From JBDKVA01 sp039679375 (lineage in GTDB: Bacteria; Bacillota; Clostridia; Acetivibrionales; DTU013), in NCBI GenBank assembly GCA_039679375.1, contig JBDKVA010000139.1:1-31272 (forward strand): a stretch of DNA of 31,272 bases, written 5' to 3'. Made by a program: the position numbers and the translations under genes. The first letter of the stretch is position 1. The number at the start of each line of letters is the position of its first letter. The notes beneath the pieces were generated by a model. The model made no database searches and was not told the origin of the DNA. It saw only the letters and a program-made list of their open reading frames with translations. Positions 14,897-22,800 of this stretch are shown in pieces.

Positions 14897-14958
14897 AATC
14901 AAAATCGAAGGGACATCGAATCCCTTCGATTATGGAGCAAGATTTCACTATGCTCCAT
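14897..14958 (-). repeat. Copy A of the 62-nt intergenic repeat, with two perfect stem-loops
   Basis: On the minus strand this unit holds ATGGAGCA/TGCTCCAT (8-bp stem, 14932-14939 with 14951-14958) and ATCGAAGGGA/TCCCTTCGAT (10-bp stem, 14904-14913 with 14921-14930). The second stem is followed by TTTT on the minus strand. It is related to 13441-13502 in the opposite orientation. It may double as a terminator of the minus-strand methyltransferase. Confidence 0.72.
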
Positions 14959-14965
14959 AAGTAAG

Positions 14966-14994
14966 AAAGGATGAAGTTTTTACTTCCATCCTTT
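14966..14994. terminator. Bidirectional terminator between ridA and the methyltransferase gene
   Basis: AAAGGATG-AAGT and ACTT-C-CATCCTTT form a 12-bp stem with a single bulge around a T-rich loop; TTTATAAT follows on the plus strand. It lies between converging genes, 8 nt from the methyltransferase stop codon. Confidence 0.65.
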
Positions 14995-15001
14995 TATAAT
15001 A

Positions 15002-15601
15002 TCAGGCTGGTTTGATTGATTTATACACCCTGATGCCGCCGCTCTTTTCCATATCTTCCGCATTTCCAAAACGTGCTTTCATGATTTCCTTTAGTGTGGA
15101 GCCTCCCTTGTTGTGGTAAGCGACGAGCCAGAGAGCCCCGTTTGGGCTGAGATGGTCAAAAGCCTCATCAATAAGCCTTGTCAACAGCTTTTTTCCTGCT
15201 GCCAGCGGGGGATTTGTCGCAATATCGTCAAAGACTATTCCATCAAAAGCAGAAAACAGATCACTCCGAACAGCTTTTATTTCCAGATGGTTTTTTGCAG
15301 CATTCAGCATCGCATAGTCCACTGCTCTTTCATTGATATCAGACAGGCATACGATTTGATTCTTGTATAGCATTTTTATAAAAAGGCCAATTGCGCCGTA
15401 ACCGCAGCCCAGGTCAAGCACTGATCTGCCCGAGGGGCTAAATGATCCGATCAGGATCTCGGAGGCTCTGTCAACCCTGTTTTCAAACGAAAATACTCCG
15501 CTTACCGAAACAAGTGTCAGTTCTGTATTTCGGATTGTCTGCCGGAATTCTCTTTCCTTAATCTCTGATGTAGGATGCTCCGTATAATAATGTTCAGTCA
15601 T
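15002..15601 (-). CDS. Class I SAM-dependent methyltransferase, RsmC/YbxB-like
   Basis: The protein probably methylates guanine in rRNA, by analogy with RsmC; its exact target is not known. The SAM-binding motif I is VLDLGCGYGA (61-70), an acidic SDINERAVDYA follows (87-97), and the catalytic NPPL tetrad is at 130-133. The N-terminus MTEHYYTEHPTS resembles the Bacillus YbxB family. Length is 199 aa. The ATG is preceded on the minus strand by GGAAAGGA. In Bacillus the relative lies near rplL-rpoB, so its position here is unlike that order. Its leader is strongly foldable. Confidence 0.85.
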   Translation of the reverse strand: MTEHYYTEHPTSEIKEREFRQTIRNTELTLVSVSGVFSFENRVDRASEILIGSFSPSGRSVLDLGCGYGAIGLFIKMLYKNQIVCLSDINERAVDYAMLNAAKNHLEIKAVRSDLFSAFDGIVFDDIATNPPLAAGKKLLTRLIDEAFDHLSPNGALWLVAYHNKGGSTLKEIMKARFGNAEDMEKSGGIRVYKSIKPA

Positions 15602-15645
15602 GCCAAATCCTTTCCGGTTAAATATTGTAATCTTTAGTAATGCGT

Positions 15646-15692
15646 CGGCTGACTTTATTTCAGGAATGCTTTCGCTTCCATAAAGCCAGCCG
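15646..15692 (-). promoter_or_regulatory. Structured leader hairpin upstream of the methyltransferase gene
   Basis: On the minus strand CGGCTGGCTTTAT pairs with ATAAAGTCAGCCG over 13 bp, including one G-U pair. Inside, GGAAGC and GCATTCC close a GAAA (GNRA-type) tetraloop with one bulged A. The same stem on the plus strand has an A-C mismatch, so the minus-strand RNA is the more stable. It starts about 18 nt after the predicted transcription start and ends about 45 nt before the start codon. There is no U-run, so it is not a simple terminator. Confidence 0.55.
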
Positions 15693-15716
15693 GACTCAAT
15701 AAATTAACCTCATACT

Positions 15717-15746
15717 ATTGTACCAGATTATTTCGTCCTATCTCAA
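15717..15746 (-). promoter_or_regulatory. Promoter for the methyltransferase gene
   Basis: Reading the minus strand, TTGAGA (15746-15741), an 18-nt spacer and TACAAT (15722-15717) resemble a sigma-A promoter. Transcription would start near 15710, giving a leader of about 110 nt. Confidence 0.5.
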
Positions 15747-15798
15747 CGGGTCTGTCAACTTTAGACCAATATTATTATTCAAGATTGTATACATATAA

Positions 15799-15827
15799 TT
15801 GATACATCAGGTTATTTTTGCTATAAT
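15799..15827 (+). promoter_or_regulatory. Near-consensus sigma-A promoter for the GDSL esterase gene
   Basis: TTGATA (15799-15804), a 17-nt spacer and a perfect TATAAT (15822-15827). The transcript would begin near 15834, so the esterase start must lie downstream of 15840. Confidence 0.75.
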
Positions 15828-15887
15828 CGATTATGATTCATGGTAATATTAATAATTAACAAGCATGAAAGAATTGGAGCGATGAAA

Positions 15888-16520
15888 ATGAACAAGTTTA
15901 AACCTGATGATATTGTTTTGTTTCAAGGCGACAGTATTACAGACGTCAGCCGGAGCCGTGAGGATGACAGTCTCCTTGGGAATGGCTATGCGATGATGAT
16001 CAGAGCCTGGTATTTCTCAAAATACCCTGAATCCTGTGTAACCTTCCTGAACAGAGGGATTAGCGGCAACAGGGTAAAGGACCTGCAAGCAAGGCTTGAT
16101 GTGGATTTTATTGATTTGAAACCAACATGGATTTCGATAATGATTGGCGTCAATGACTGCTGGAGAAGATACGACAGCAACGATCCCACGCCGGCGGAAG
16201 AATTTGAATATCGTTACAGAGACCTGCTGACAAAGCTGAAACAAAATTCGGATGCAAAGCTGATCCTTTGTGAACCTTTCCTTCTTCATGTAACGCCTGA
16301 AAGAGCAAAATGGAGAGAAGATCTGGATCCCAAAATCGAAGTTGTAAGGAAACTGGCAAAGGAATTCAACACATTGCTGGTGCCATTGGACAACGTCTTT
16401 GCCGATGCCGCCAGGAAGCGTTCCCCGGAATTCTGGAGCGAGGATGGGGTACATCCCACAGCTGCAGGGCATGCTCTTATTGCACGGGCATGGCTTGCAA
16501 CAATGGGGATCGTATTATAA
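15888..16520 (+). CDS. SGNH/GDSL-family esterase, probably a carbohydrate deacetylase
   Basis: Members cleave ester bonds such as acetyl groups on polysaccharides. All four blocks are present: block I FQGDSITD with nucleophile S16, block II GISGNRVKDL with G60/N61, block III IGVNDCW with N89, and block V DGVHPTAAGH with D186 and H189. Length is 210 aa. No signal peptide is seen, so it acts in the cytoplasm. ATG 15888 is 9 nt after GGAG (15875-15878); ATG 15882 is 3 nt away and 15840 is too close to the predicted transcript start. It stands next to the uptake modules, so oligosaccharide deacetylation is a reasonable inference. Confidence 0.87.
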   Translation: MNKFKPDDIVLFQGDSITDVSRSREDDSLLGNGYAMMIRAWYFSKYPESCVTFLNRGISGNRVKDLQARLDVDFIDLKPTWISIMIGVNDCWRRYDSNDPTPAEEFEYRYRDLLTKLKQNSDAKLILCEPFLLHVTPERAKWREDLDPKIEVVRKLAKEFNTLLVPLDNVFADAARKRSPEFWSEDGVHPTAAGHALIARAWLATMGIVL

Positions 16521-16528
16521 TACCTTTT

Positions 16529-16557
16529 ATACAAATAAAACTGCATACAAATAAAAC
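16529..16557. repeat. Short direct repeat between converging genes
   Basis: ATACAAATAAAAC occurs at 16529-16541 and again at 16545-16557, in the 47-nt gap between the esterase and the regulator gene. A 12-bp palindrome GTATTATAATAC (16512-16523) overlaps the esterase stop codon. Function is unknown; the A/T-rich runs may help end transcription. Confidence 0.5.
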
Positions 16558-16567
16558 CGGCGGATTA

Positions 16568-18901
16568 TTACATATTGTTTTTTTTCCTGAATTGTACGGG
16601 CGTCATTCCGTATTTTTCTTTAAAAATTTTAGAGAAGTGAGGCAGGTTAAAATAACCGAGCCTTTCGGCTATCTCAGATAAATCCGCTGTTTTGTTTGCA
16701 GACAGCAATTCGGCCGCTTTTTCAAACTTTTTATTGATGACAAAATCGGAAAAATTGATTCCTTTGGTGTCCTTGAAAATTTTACTGAGATAGTTAGGAG
16801 TAATGTCGAATTCCCTGGCGACGGAATTTAGAGATATCTGCTTATCAATATTCTCGCAAGTGTATTCAGTAATCCTTTTGATAAAATCCTCGTTGATATA
16901 CATATTCCTTTCATTTACTTTTTCCTGGTATGAGTCCAGCAGCGTAAATATCCAATGTACACAATCATCCAATGTTGAAATATCATAAAAATCGGATAGA
17001 ATTTTATTTTTTTCCGACTCATTTGTTATGGTGCATTGATCATGTTTTACCTTGCATATAAGATTTATAATCTGCAGCATTACGCTTTGTACATAATTAT
17101 ATGCGAATCCTCCCTGCTTAAGGTTATCTGCCAAACCAAGCACATCCTCCTTTACCGATTTGATCCTGCAGGATTTCATCTTCGCTTCCAGAGCTGTCAA
17201 ATTTGTAAAGTCAAAATCACCGTTGTTCGATTCGTAATTTGCTATATTATCAGATGTGAAAACGTTTCCATATCCATAGATGAAGCTATATTTAAAATAT
17301 TCCGCTGCAGACTGATAGACTGTACCGATTGAAAGCGCTTCTGTGACTGGTTCGCTGAGTGCTATATTATAATCCAGCTCAAATTCATTCCTTAACATCT
17401 GCATCAAATTGTCCAAATTGCTGAGGATAATGTCATACTCCTCCATATTAACGATAGCTACAATACAATTAGATGGGTGGCGTACACTTATACAACCGGA
17501 TTTTGTTCTAAAAAATGCATCTATCAGGTTTGATATCTTTAAAGTAACGAACTCCTGTTGATCCAATGGCAATTTCGAAAACATCTTATTGTTTATCTCT
17601 GTTAATACGAGGCAATAGCACTGATATTCAATGTTTTTATCGATAAGCTTGAGCCTGCTTATTATTTCATTTTCGGTCTTTATGTTATTATGCAGAATAT
17701 CTATGGCAAGCTTATACTTTATGAGCTGTTTGTTTTCTATGATAGTGCTTTCCATCTCAACAACGCGGGAGGAAAGATTATTAATTACGTTATTGATAAT
17801 ACTCAATTCATTGCCGCCTTCGTCATGAAAATAAAAACTTGTTTTAATTTTTCCTATAATTAAATTAATAGGTTTGTATAGGAGCAGGGTAATAATATTC
17901 AAGCCCATAAAGCTGAGAATAACGATAACACCTACAATTGCAAGCAAAAATTGTTTTGTAACAAATATTTCCTTATTAAGCGTTTCGATAGGGACGATCG
18001 AAACATATATCCAGTTGTTAACAATAGATTTGACCCATGAAATACCGACGGTCTTATTATTGAAGGATGAAACAAGAAAACCGTCATTGCTTAATAGAAA
18101 ATCGTTCAGATAATTATTGATCTTTACACCTTCAAAAATTTTAGATGCATCGCTGTGAGCAAATAGCCTGCCTTTAGAATCAATAATAATAAGATCGCCG
18201 TTATTAGCGCCATATATTTTATCAATAGATTTAAAAAATATTTTCTGGTTTATATTTACTACAACACACCCTTTTCTTTGATCGGGTGAAGCGTTGATGG
18301 GAATACATTGTGAAAAGGATATATATGGGCTATTCCCCCAGAAAGCCTTATTTTCCTGAGGACTGGTCCAGTTTTGATTTTCAGGTGAAGACATTGCTTT
18401 TTTGATTATTTCGGTATTTATATAAGACTTGCTTGAATTGTCCAGGCTGAATATATCGGAAACGATCACTCCCTGGGATGAGACCACAGTATCGTTTATT
18501 TTGCGGTAAAAATACGTCGACTCAATAAAATCATAGGTGTTGATCGAGCTGTTGAAAGCACTTTCTTTAATCCCGAGCAGCGACTTCACACTGACTCTAT
18601 CCGGTGTTTCAGCATGAAAAAAGTTAGAGATGGCATTATCTCCCGAAATATCGAGACATCTCTCAACAACAAGGGATTTTACCTTTTCAAGCAGGTAAGT
18701 ATCGGAAAAAATCTGAACCTGTGTAAGCAGGCTTTTATTTAATTTATATATCTCCTTTTCAAGGCTTTTATTCAAATAGTTCATTAAAAACAGCGAGGTA
18801 GAGACAATGGCGACAATCGTAAATAAAGAATAAAGAGTTACCATTTTCAGAAAGAAGGGGCTATTTCTAATTAGTTGAGTTTTTGGTTTTAAGATGTTCA
18901 T
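16568..18901 (-). CDS. Transmembrane AraC-family regulator with extracellular sensor domain (module 1)
   Basis: This is a one-component membrane sensor of the YesS/YtdP type. A transmembrane helix at about residues 18-42 and another at about 317-342 bracket a roughly 270-residue extracellular, probably Cache-like, domain. A cytoplasmic middle region follows, and the C-terminal 105 residues hold two AraC helix-turn-helix motifs (SLNSVAREFDITPNYLSKIF and LSEIAERLGYFNLPHFSKIF). Length is 777 aa from ATG 18901, which follows GGGGTGG; a TTG at 18907 overlaps that site. It diverges from the permease-permease-binding-protein operon and probably activates it when it senses an extracellular sugar. Confidence 0.9.
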   Translation of the reverse strand: MNILKPKTQLIRNSPFFLKMVTLYSLFTIVAIVSTSLFLMNYLNKSLEKEIYKLNKSLLTQVQIFSDTYLLEKVKSLVVERCLDISGDNAISNFFHAETPDRVSVKSLLGIKESAFNSSINTYDFIESTYFYRKINDTVVSSQGVIVSDIFSLDNSSKSYINTEIIKKAMSSPENQNWTSPQENKAFWGNSPYISFSQCIPINASPDQRKGCVVVNINQKIFFKSIDKIYGANNGDLIIIDSKGRLFAHSDASKIFEGVKINNYLNDFLLSNDGFLVSSFNNKTVGISWVKSIVNNWIYVSIVPIETLNKEIFVTKQFLLAIVGVIVILSFMGLNIITLLLYKPINLIIGKIKTSFYFHDEGGNELSIINNVINNLSSRVVEMESTIIENKQLIKYKLAIDILHNNIKTENEIISRLKLIDKNIEYQCYCLVLTEINNKMFSKLPLDQQEFVTLKISNLIDAFFRTKSGCISVRHPSNCIVAIVNMEEYDIILSNLDNLMQMLRNEFELDYNIALSEPVTEALSIGTVYQSAAEYFKYSFIYGYGNVFTSDNIANYESNNGDFDFTNLTALEAKMKSCRIKSVKEDVLGLADNLKQGGFAYNYVQSVMLQIINLICKVKHDQCTITNESEKNKILSDFYDISTLDDCVHWIFTLLDSYQEKVNERNMYINEDFIKRITEYTCENIDKQISLNSVAREFDITPNYLSKIFKDTKGINFSDFVINKKFEKAAELLSANKTADLSEIAERLGYFNLPHFSKIFKEKYGMTPVQFRKKNNM

Positions 18902-18935
18902 AGTCAACCACCCCGTAATCGGTTTACTTAATTAC

Positions 18936-18964
18936 AGTATAGATGTCAACTTGAATATTTTCAA
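18936..18964 (-). promoter_or_regulatory. Promoter of the module 1 regulator gene
   Basis: On the minus strand TTGAAA (18964-18959), a 17-nt spacer and TATACT (18941-18936) form a good sigma-A promoter. The start would be near 18929, leaving a leader of about 28 nt with the ribosome-binding site. Confidence 0.65.
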
Positions 18965-18996
18965 ATGAAAAAGCACAAATTATAGAATTCTCCATG

Positions 18997-19017
18997 GTAT
19001 CGTAGAAAAACCGATAC
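18997..19017. promoter_or_regulatory. Inverted repeat in the divergent module 1 promoter region
   Basis: GTATCG (18997-19002) and CGATAC (19012-19017) are separated by 9 nt and flanked by CATG on both sides. It lies between the regulator promoter and the permease operon, about 120 nt before the permease start. It is a candidate operator; AraC proteins more often use direct repeats, so the link is tentative. Confidence 0.35.
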
Positions 19018-19139
19018 ATGTTTTAAGCGATATTAAATTCCGCATTAATTTAATCGGTGAGTTTTTAAGTTTTTCGGGATTCAACTATTACCTAACCAGC
19101 GTTATGCTTAAATTATTAAGAGAAGGGAGAAATGGCAAA

Positions 19140-20114
19140 ATGGAAAACAGCGTTAAGCTGCAGAAAAATAGAAATCTATCTTTGCTTCATCATATAAATG
19201 GAAGTATTGTAAAGCGAACAATAAAGAAATACATAACTTATAAATCGCTTGTTTTAATGTTCCTGCCATGCCTTATCTACTATATTATATTTCAATATTT
19301 ACCGATCTACGGCGTAACTCTGGCTTTTAAAGATTTCAGGATTCTGGACGGAATTGCGGCATCTCCATGGGTGGGATTAAAATATTTCAAACTTACATTC
19401 GCTAATGCTGAATTCTGGATGGTATTTAAAAACACACTTGTTATCAGCGGTTTGAAATTGTTATTCAACTTTCCTGCGCCCATCCTATTGTCGTTATTAT
19501 TAAATGAAGTAAGAAATTTACGTTTTAAAAAGACAATACAGACAATAACTTATATGCCGCACTTTTTGTCATGGGTCGTTCTTTCTGGGATTTTAATAAA
19601 TTTCCTTTCACCGTCGAGCGGACCAATTAATATGCTTTTGGTATCCATGGGATTAAAGCCGATCTACTTTGTAGGCAGTAAAGATTGGTTCCGCCAGGTA
19701 TTGGTGGTTTCATCCATGTGGAAGGAAGTGGGATGGGGGACTATTGTATATTTGGCTGCACTGGCTGCGGTTAACAGTGAATTGTATGAAGCGGCTGTTC
19801 TGGATGGCGCCGGAAGGCTGAAGCAAACGATTCATATCACACTGCCGGCTATTTCGCCTGTTATCGTAATCATGTTTATCTTTGCTGTGGGTGGGATCGT
19901 CAATGATGACTTTGACCAGATATACAACCTGTATAACCCGGCAGTGTATAGTGTTGCCGATGTGCTGTCGACATACGTTTACAGAGCCGGACTTGAGAAT
20001 ATGCAGTACAGTTTTGCAACAGCCGTGGGTCTGTTCAAAAATGCAGTTGCATTTGTGCTCATTATAATAACCAATTTCATATCAAGAAAATACAGCGATT
20101 ACGGGCTTTGGTAA
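19140..20114 (+). CDS. Sugar ABC transporter permease, LplB type (module 1)
   Basis: This is an inner-membrane subunit of a carbohydrate importer (binding-protein-dependent transport family). An N-terminal cytoplasmic stretch precedes the first helix (SLVLMFLPCLIYYIIFQYLP), and about six helices are predicted. The EAA loop that docks the ATPase is at about 217-236 (YEAAVLDGAGRLKQTIHI). YGVTLAFKDF near residue 57 is typical of LplB. Length is 324 aa from ATG 19140, preferred over ATG 19104 because GGGAG (19125-19129) lies 10 nt upstream of it. It forms an operon with the next two genes. Confidence 0.92.
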   Translation: MENSVKLQKNRNLSLLHHINGSIVKRTIKKYITYKSLVLMFLPCLIYYIIFQYLPIYGVTLAFKDFRILDGIAASPWVGLKYFKLTFANAEFWMVFKNTLVISGLKLLFNFPAPILLSLLLNEVRNLRFKKTIQTITYMPHFLSWVVLSGILINFLSPSSGPINMLLVSMGLKPIYFVGSKDWFRQVLVVSSMWKEVGWGTIVYLAALAAVNSELYEAAVLDGAGRLKQTIHITLPAISPVIVIMFIFAVGGIVNDDFDQIYNLYNPAVYSVADVLSTYVYRAGLENMQYSFATAVGLFKNAVAFVLIIITNFISRKYSDYGLW

Positions 20115-20124
20115 GGAGGATATT

Positions 20125-21000
20125 ATGCGGCAATCAAAGGAAGAGAAAGCTTTTCAGGTATTTAATTATATATTTTTGACAGCACTTACTATTCTCTGCA
20201 TCTATCCTTTTTGGGAGGTTATAAGAATATCCTTCAGTGCTCCTGCTGAAGCAAGCAGAATGGGCTTTTCATTCTGGCCCAGGGAGGCGACAACTGCAGC
20301 ATATGTACAGGTATTCCAAAATCAATTTATCTGGATAGGTTATAAAAATACTATTGCACGGGTTGCTGTAGGTGTGGCAATTCAGATGACATTGATGATT
20401 ACGGCAGCGTATCCGCTTTCTAAAAAATATTTTCCCAATAGAGGGTTCTGGACTATTATAATTGTCTTTACCATGTTTTTCAAAGGAGGTTTGATACCTG
20501 ATTATTTATTGGTGAAATTGCTGCACATAGATAACAGCATTTGGGCGCTGGTATTGCCCAGGGCGGTGGATACTTTTTCTATGCTTATTCTCAGGAATTA
20601 TTTCATGTCTCTGCCCGAAAGCCTTGAAGAATCGGCTAAGATAGACGGGGCTGGAGTTATGAGGACACTGGCGTACATCATTTTGCCACTTTCCCTGCCG
20701 GTATTGGTGACCATCAGTTTATGGGGAATCGTATGGCATTGGAATGCCTGGTTTGACTGCCTGATTTATATACGTGACGGTAAAAAGTATGTACTGCAGG
20801 CGATACTCAGAAAAATTATCATAGACGCTGCGCCTCAGTTTTCCGAGATGTCAGTAAGCATTGACAATGTATCCCAGCCGTCGGCAGAGGTGGTCAAATG
20901 TGCAACAATTATAGTGTCTACACTGCCTATTATGGTTATCTATCCTTTCTTGCAGAAATATTTCATTAAAGGTGTCATGGTTGGATCTTTAAAGGGCTAA
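20125..21000 (+). CDS. Sugar ABC transporter permease, LplC/YtcP type (module 1)
   Basis: This is the second permease that pairs with the LplB-type subunit. A first helix at about 13-33, six helices in total, and the EAA loop at about 168-188 (EESAKIDGAGVMRTLAYIIL) are visible; the C-terminus FLQKYFIKGVMVGSLKG is characteristic of the family. Length is 291 aa. ATG 20125 follows TAAGGAGG and lies 10 nt after the previous stop. Confidence 0.92.
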   Translation: MRQSKEEKAFQVFNYIFLTALTILCIYPFWEVIRISFSAPAEASRMGFSFWPREATTAAYVQVFQNQFIWIGYKNTIARVAVGVAIQMTLMITAAYPLSKKYFPNRGFWTIIIVFTMFFKGGLIPDYLLVKLLHIDNSIWALVLPRAVDTFSMLILRNYFMSLPESLEESAKIDGAGVMRTLAYIILPLSLPVLVTISLWGIVWHWNAWFDCLIYIRDGKKYVLQAILRKIIIDAAPQFSEMSVSIDNVSQPSAEVVKCATIIVSTLPIMVIYPFLQKYFIKGVMVGSLKG

Positions 21001-21019
21001 TAAGGCAAAGGCCTTATTA
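20998..21019 (+). other. Stem-loop between permease and binding-protein genes (module 1)
   Basis: TAATAAGGC (20998-21006) pairs perfectly with GCCTTATTA (21011-21019) around a 4-nt loop. It overlaps the permease stop codon. Such hairpins often protect upstream mRNA or reduce readthrough so that binding protein and permease differ in amount; that role is inferred. Confidence 0.6.
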
Positions 21020-21052
21020 TAAATAAAAAAAGTATAGGAGGCAAATGAAATC

Positions 21053-22702
21053 ATGAGGTACGTAAAAATTCTTTCATTCGTATTGGCGCTAATCATGGCC
21101 GTAAGCATGGTAGCAGGCTGTTCGAAAGAGGAAAGCAAAACAACCGAACAAGCAAAAACGGCAGATCAGCCGCAAACAGCGGCAAAGGCGACGGCAGCAG
21201 CAACGACGGCGGAAAACAAGGTATATACCATTGACTGGCTTCCGCAATGCGATGGCCCTGTAGACGAGAATTCACCAGTTATTGTTGAATTGATGAAACT
21301 ATTCCCGAATGTGAAAATTAACTTCATCTATCTGGACCGGAGTAAGGAAGCAGAGCTCCTTAACGTGCGTCTGGCATCAGGAGAGATTCCCGATGTAATG
21401 AGGCTCAATTCGGATGACCGGTACCGTCAATATATACAGCAGGGCGTCCTTGTAGAATTGCCTGAAGATACATTACAAAAAAGTGCGCCTAAGTTATATG
21501 AGATGGTGAAAACAAACAGTGGCGGAAAGGCCTGGGAATGGGCTAAAGAAAATGGAAAGCTTTATGGTATTCCTTCATTAAACCCTGACGGCCGGTATAA
21601 TTTTGTACCTGTTTGGAGAAATGACTGGCTGACTAATGTAGGAATCACTAAAATACCTGAGACTCTGACAGAAGCGGAAGACGCCTTTTACAAATTCGTT
21701 AATAACGATCCGGACAAGAATAATAAAAAAGACACCTATGCATTGTCTGACAAGGGCTTCAGTACTATCTTCGGCGCATACGGCGGGATACCGTATTTCT
21801 CAAAGGGCGGAGGAAGCAGCTTTACATGGTCGCTCAAAGACGGAAAGGTTGTAGCTACGGCTGTAATGCCTGAAATGAAGGAAGCATTGACGCTACTCAA
21901 TAAATGGTACAAAGACGGATTAATTGATCCTGAGTTTATAAGTGAAGAAAACAAAGGCCAAAGCTGGTCATACTCACTTCCGTTCTGGAACGGAAAAATC
22001 GGATTTACTACCCCGGGACAATACTACCATGTTTGTCCTCCTCTCTTTGATGGGGATCCCGGTTCAGGCTGGTATCAGAATTTCAAGAAGATCCAGACAA
22101 ACGGAACTTACACGGAAGGAAAGCCTTTAGCCGGTCCAACGGGAAAATCCTGTACTGAAAGCTGGGGAGAGTATACCGGAACATATATTGTAATGGGTAT
22201 AAATGTAAAGAAAGATCCCGGGAAAATGGAAAAAATACTGGATATTTTTGAAAAGGTTTCAAGCGATTTTGATACATTCGTTTTAGCGAAGTTTGGTATA
22301 AAGGGTGTCACCTATGATATCGTAAACGGTAGCTATACTGCTATCGGCGATGCTGCAAAATCTCTTGAAGAAAATGCAAAACTGGGCCTTAACGTGAATG
22401 GTCTTGGGTATACGGCAACCGATAATTTTGAGTATTATTATAAGATGTTACCGGCTAAATACGCATATGCGGATAAGGTGGGCAAGAATAACAGATATAC
22501 GAATGTGGTTTGGGGAGGACTGCCGTCAGCCGCACAATATAAGGCGACAATAGAGAAAAAGATTAAGGAAGCCATCGCATTATTTGTTTCTGGTGAAAGA
22601 AACATAAGTGAATTTGATAAATATGTAGATGAGCTGAATAAGGCAGGACTTGAGCAGCTTACAAAGGAAGCCAATGACTGGTATGTGAAATTCAATAAAT
22701 AA
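21053..22702 (+). CDS. Extracellular sugar-binding lipoprotein, LplA type (module 1)
   Basis: This is the lipid-anchored receptor that delivers an oligosaccharide to the two permeases. The signal peptide ends in lipobox VAGC with C23 as the lipidated residue, followed by an Ala/Thr/Gln-rich linker (about 24-60) and the mature binding domain. Length is 549 aa, the usual large-SBP size. It contains IPDVMRLNSDDRYRQYIQQG and a DPDKNNKKDTYAL region resembling the calcium-loop segment seen in large oligosaccharide-binding proteins. ATG 21053 is 10 nt after AGGAGG (21037-21042). The ligand cannot be read from sequence. Confidence 0.9.
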   Translation: MRYVKILSFVLALIMAVSMVAGCSKEESKTTEQAKTADQPQTAAKATAAATTAENKVYTIDWLPQCDGPVDENSPVIVELMKLFPNVKINFIYLDRSKEAELLNVRLASGEIPDVMRLNSDDRYRQYIQQGVLVELPEDTLQKSAPKLYEMVKTNSGGKAWEWAKENGKLYGIPSLNPDGRYNFVPVWRNDWLTNVGITKIPETLTEAEDAFYKFVNNDPDKNNKKDTYALSDKGFSTIFGAYGGIPYFSKGGGSSFTWSLKDGKVVATAVMPEMKEALTLLNKWYKDGLIDPEFISEENKGQSWSYSLPFWNGKIGFTTPGQYYHVCPPLFDGDPGSGWYQNFKKIQTNGTYTEGKPLAGPTGKSCTESWGEYTGTYIVMGINVKKDPGKMEKILDIFEKVSSDFDTFVLAKFGIKGVTYDIVNGSYTAIGDAAKSLEENAKLGLNVNGLGYTATDNFEYYYKMLPAKYAYADKVGKNNRYTNVVWGGLPSAAQYKATIEKKIKEAIALFVSGERNISEFDKYVDELNKAGLEQLTKEANDWYVKFNK

Positions 22703-22716
22703 GATCGACTAATGAC

Positions 22717-22766
22717 ATTCCCGGTTGGGGAGCTGCAGATTCCACAGCAGTTTCCTAACCGGGAAT
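22717..22766. terminator. Hairpin between converging module 1 binding protein and module 2 regulator genes
   Basis: ATTCCCGGTT (22717-22726) pairs perfectly with AACCGGGAAT (22757-22766); the 30-nt loop contains further pairing GCTG/CAGC. No long T-run follows on either strand, so it acts as a terminator only weakly or protects 3' ends. Confidence 0.5.
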
Positions 22767-22800
22767 CACCATGCAGAGTATGCTGTGAATGAATCCTAAA

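Noticed and set aside
14897..14958. Transposon end or insertion sequence
   Set aside because: No transposase gene or target-site duplication seen; the 62-nt unit is reported only as a repeat.
15113..15370. 85-residue plus-strand frame inside the methyltransferase gene
   Set aside because: It is a shadow of the minus-strand gene, whose SAM and NPPL motifs are intact.
16529..16557. Start of a CRISPR-like repeat array
   Set aside because: Only two 13-nt copies, 3 nt apart, with no spacer structure or cas genes.
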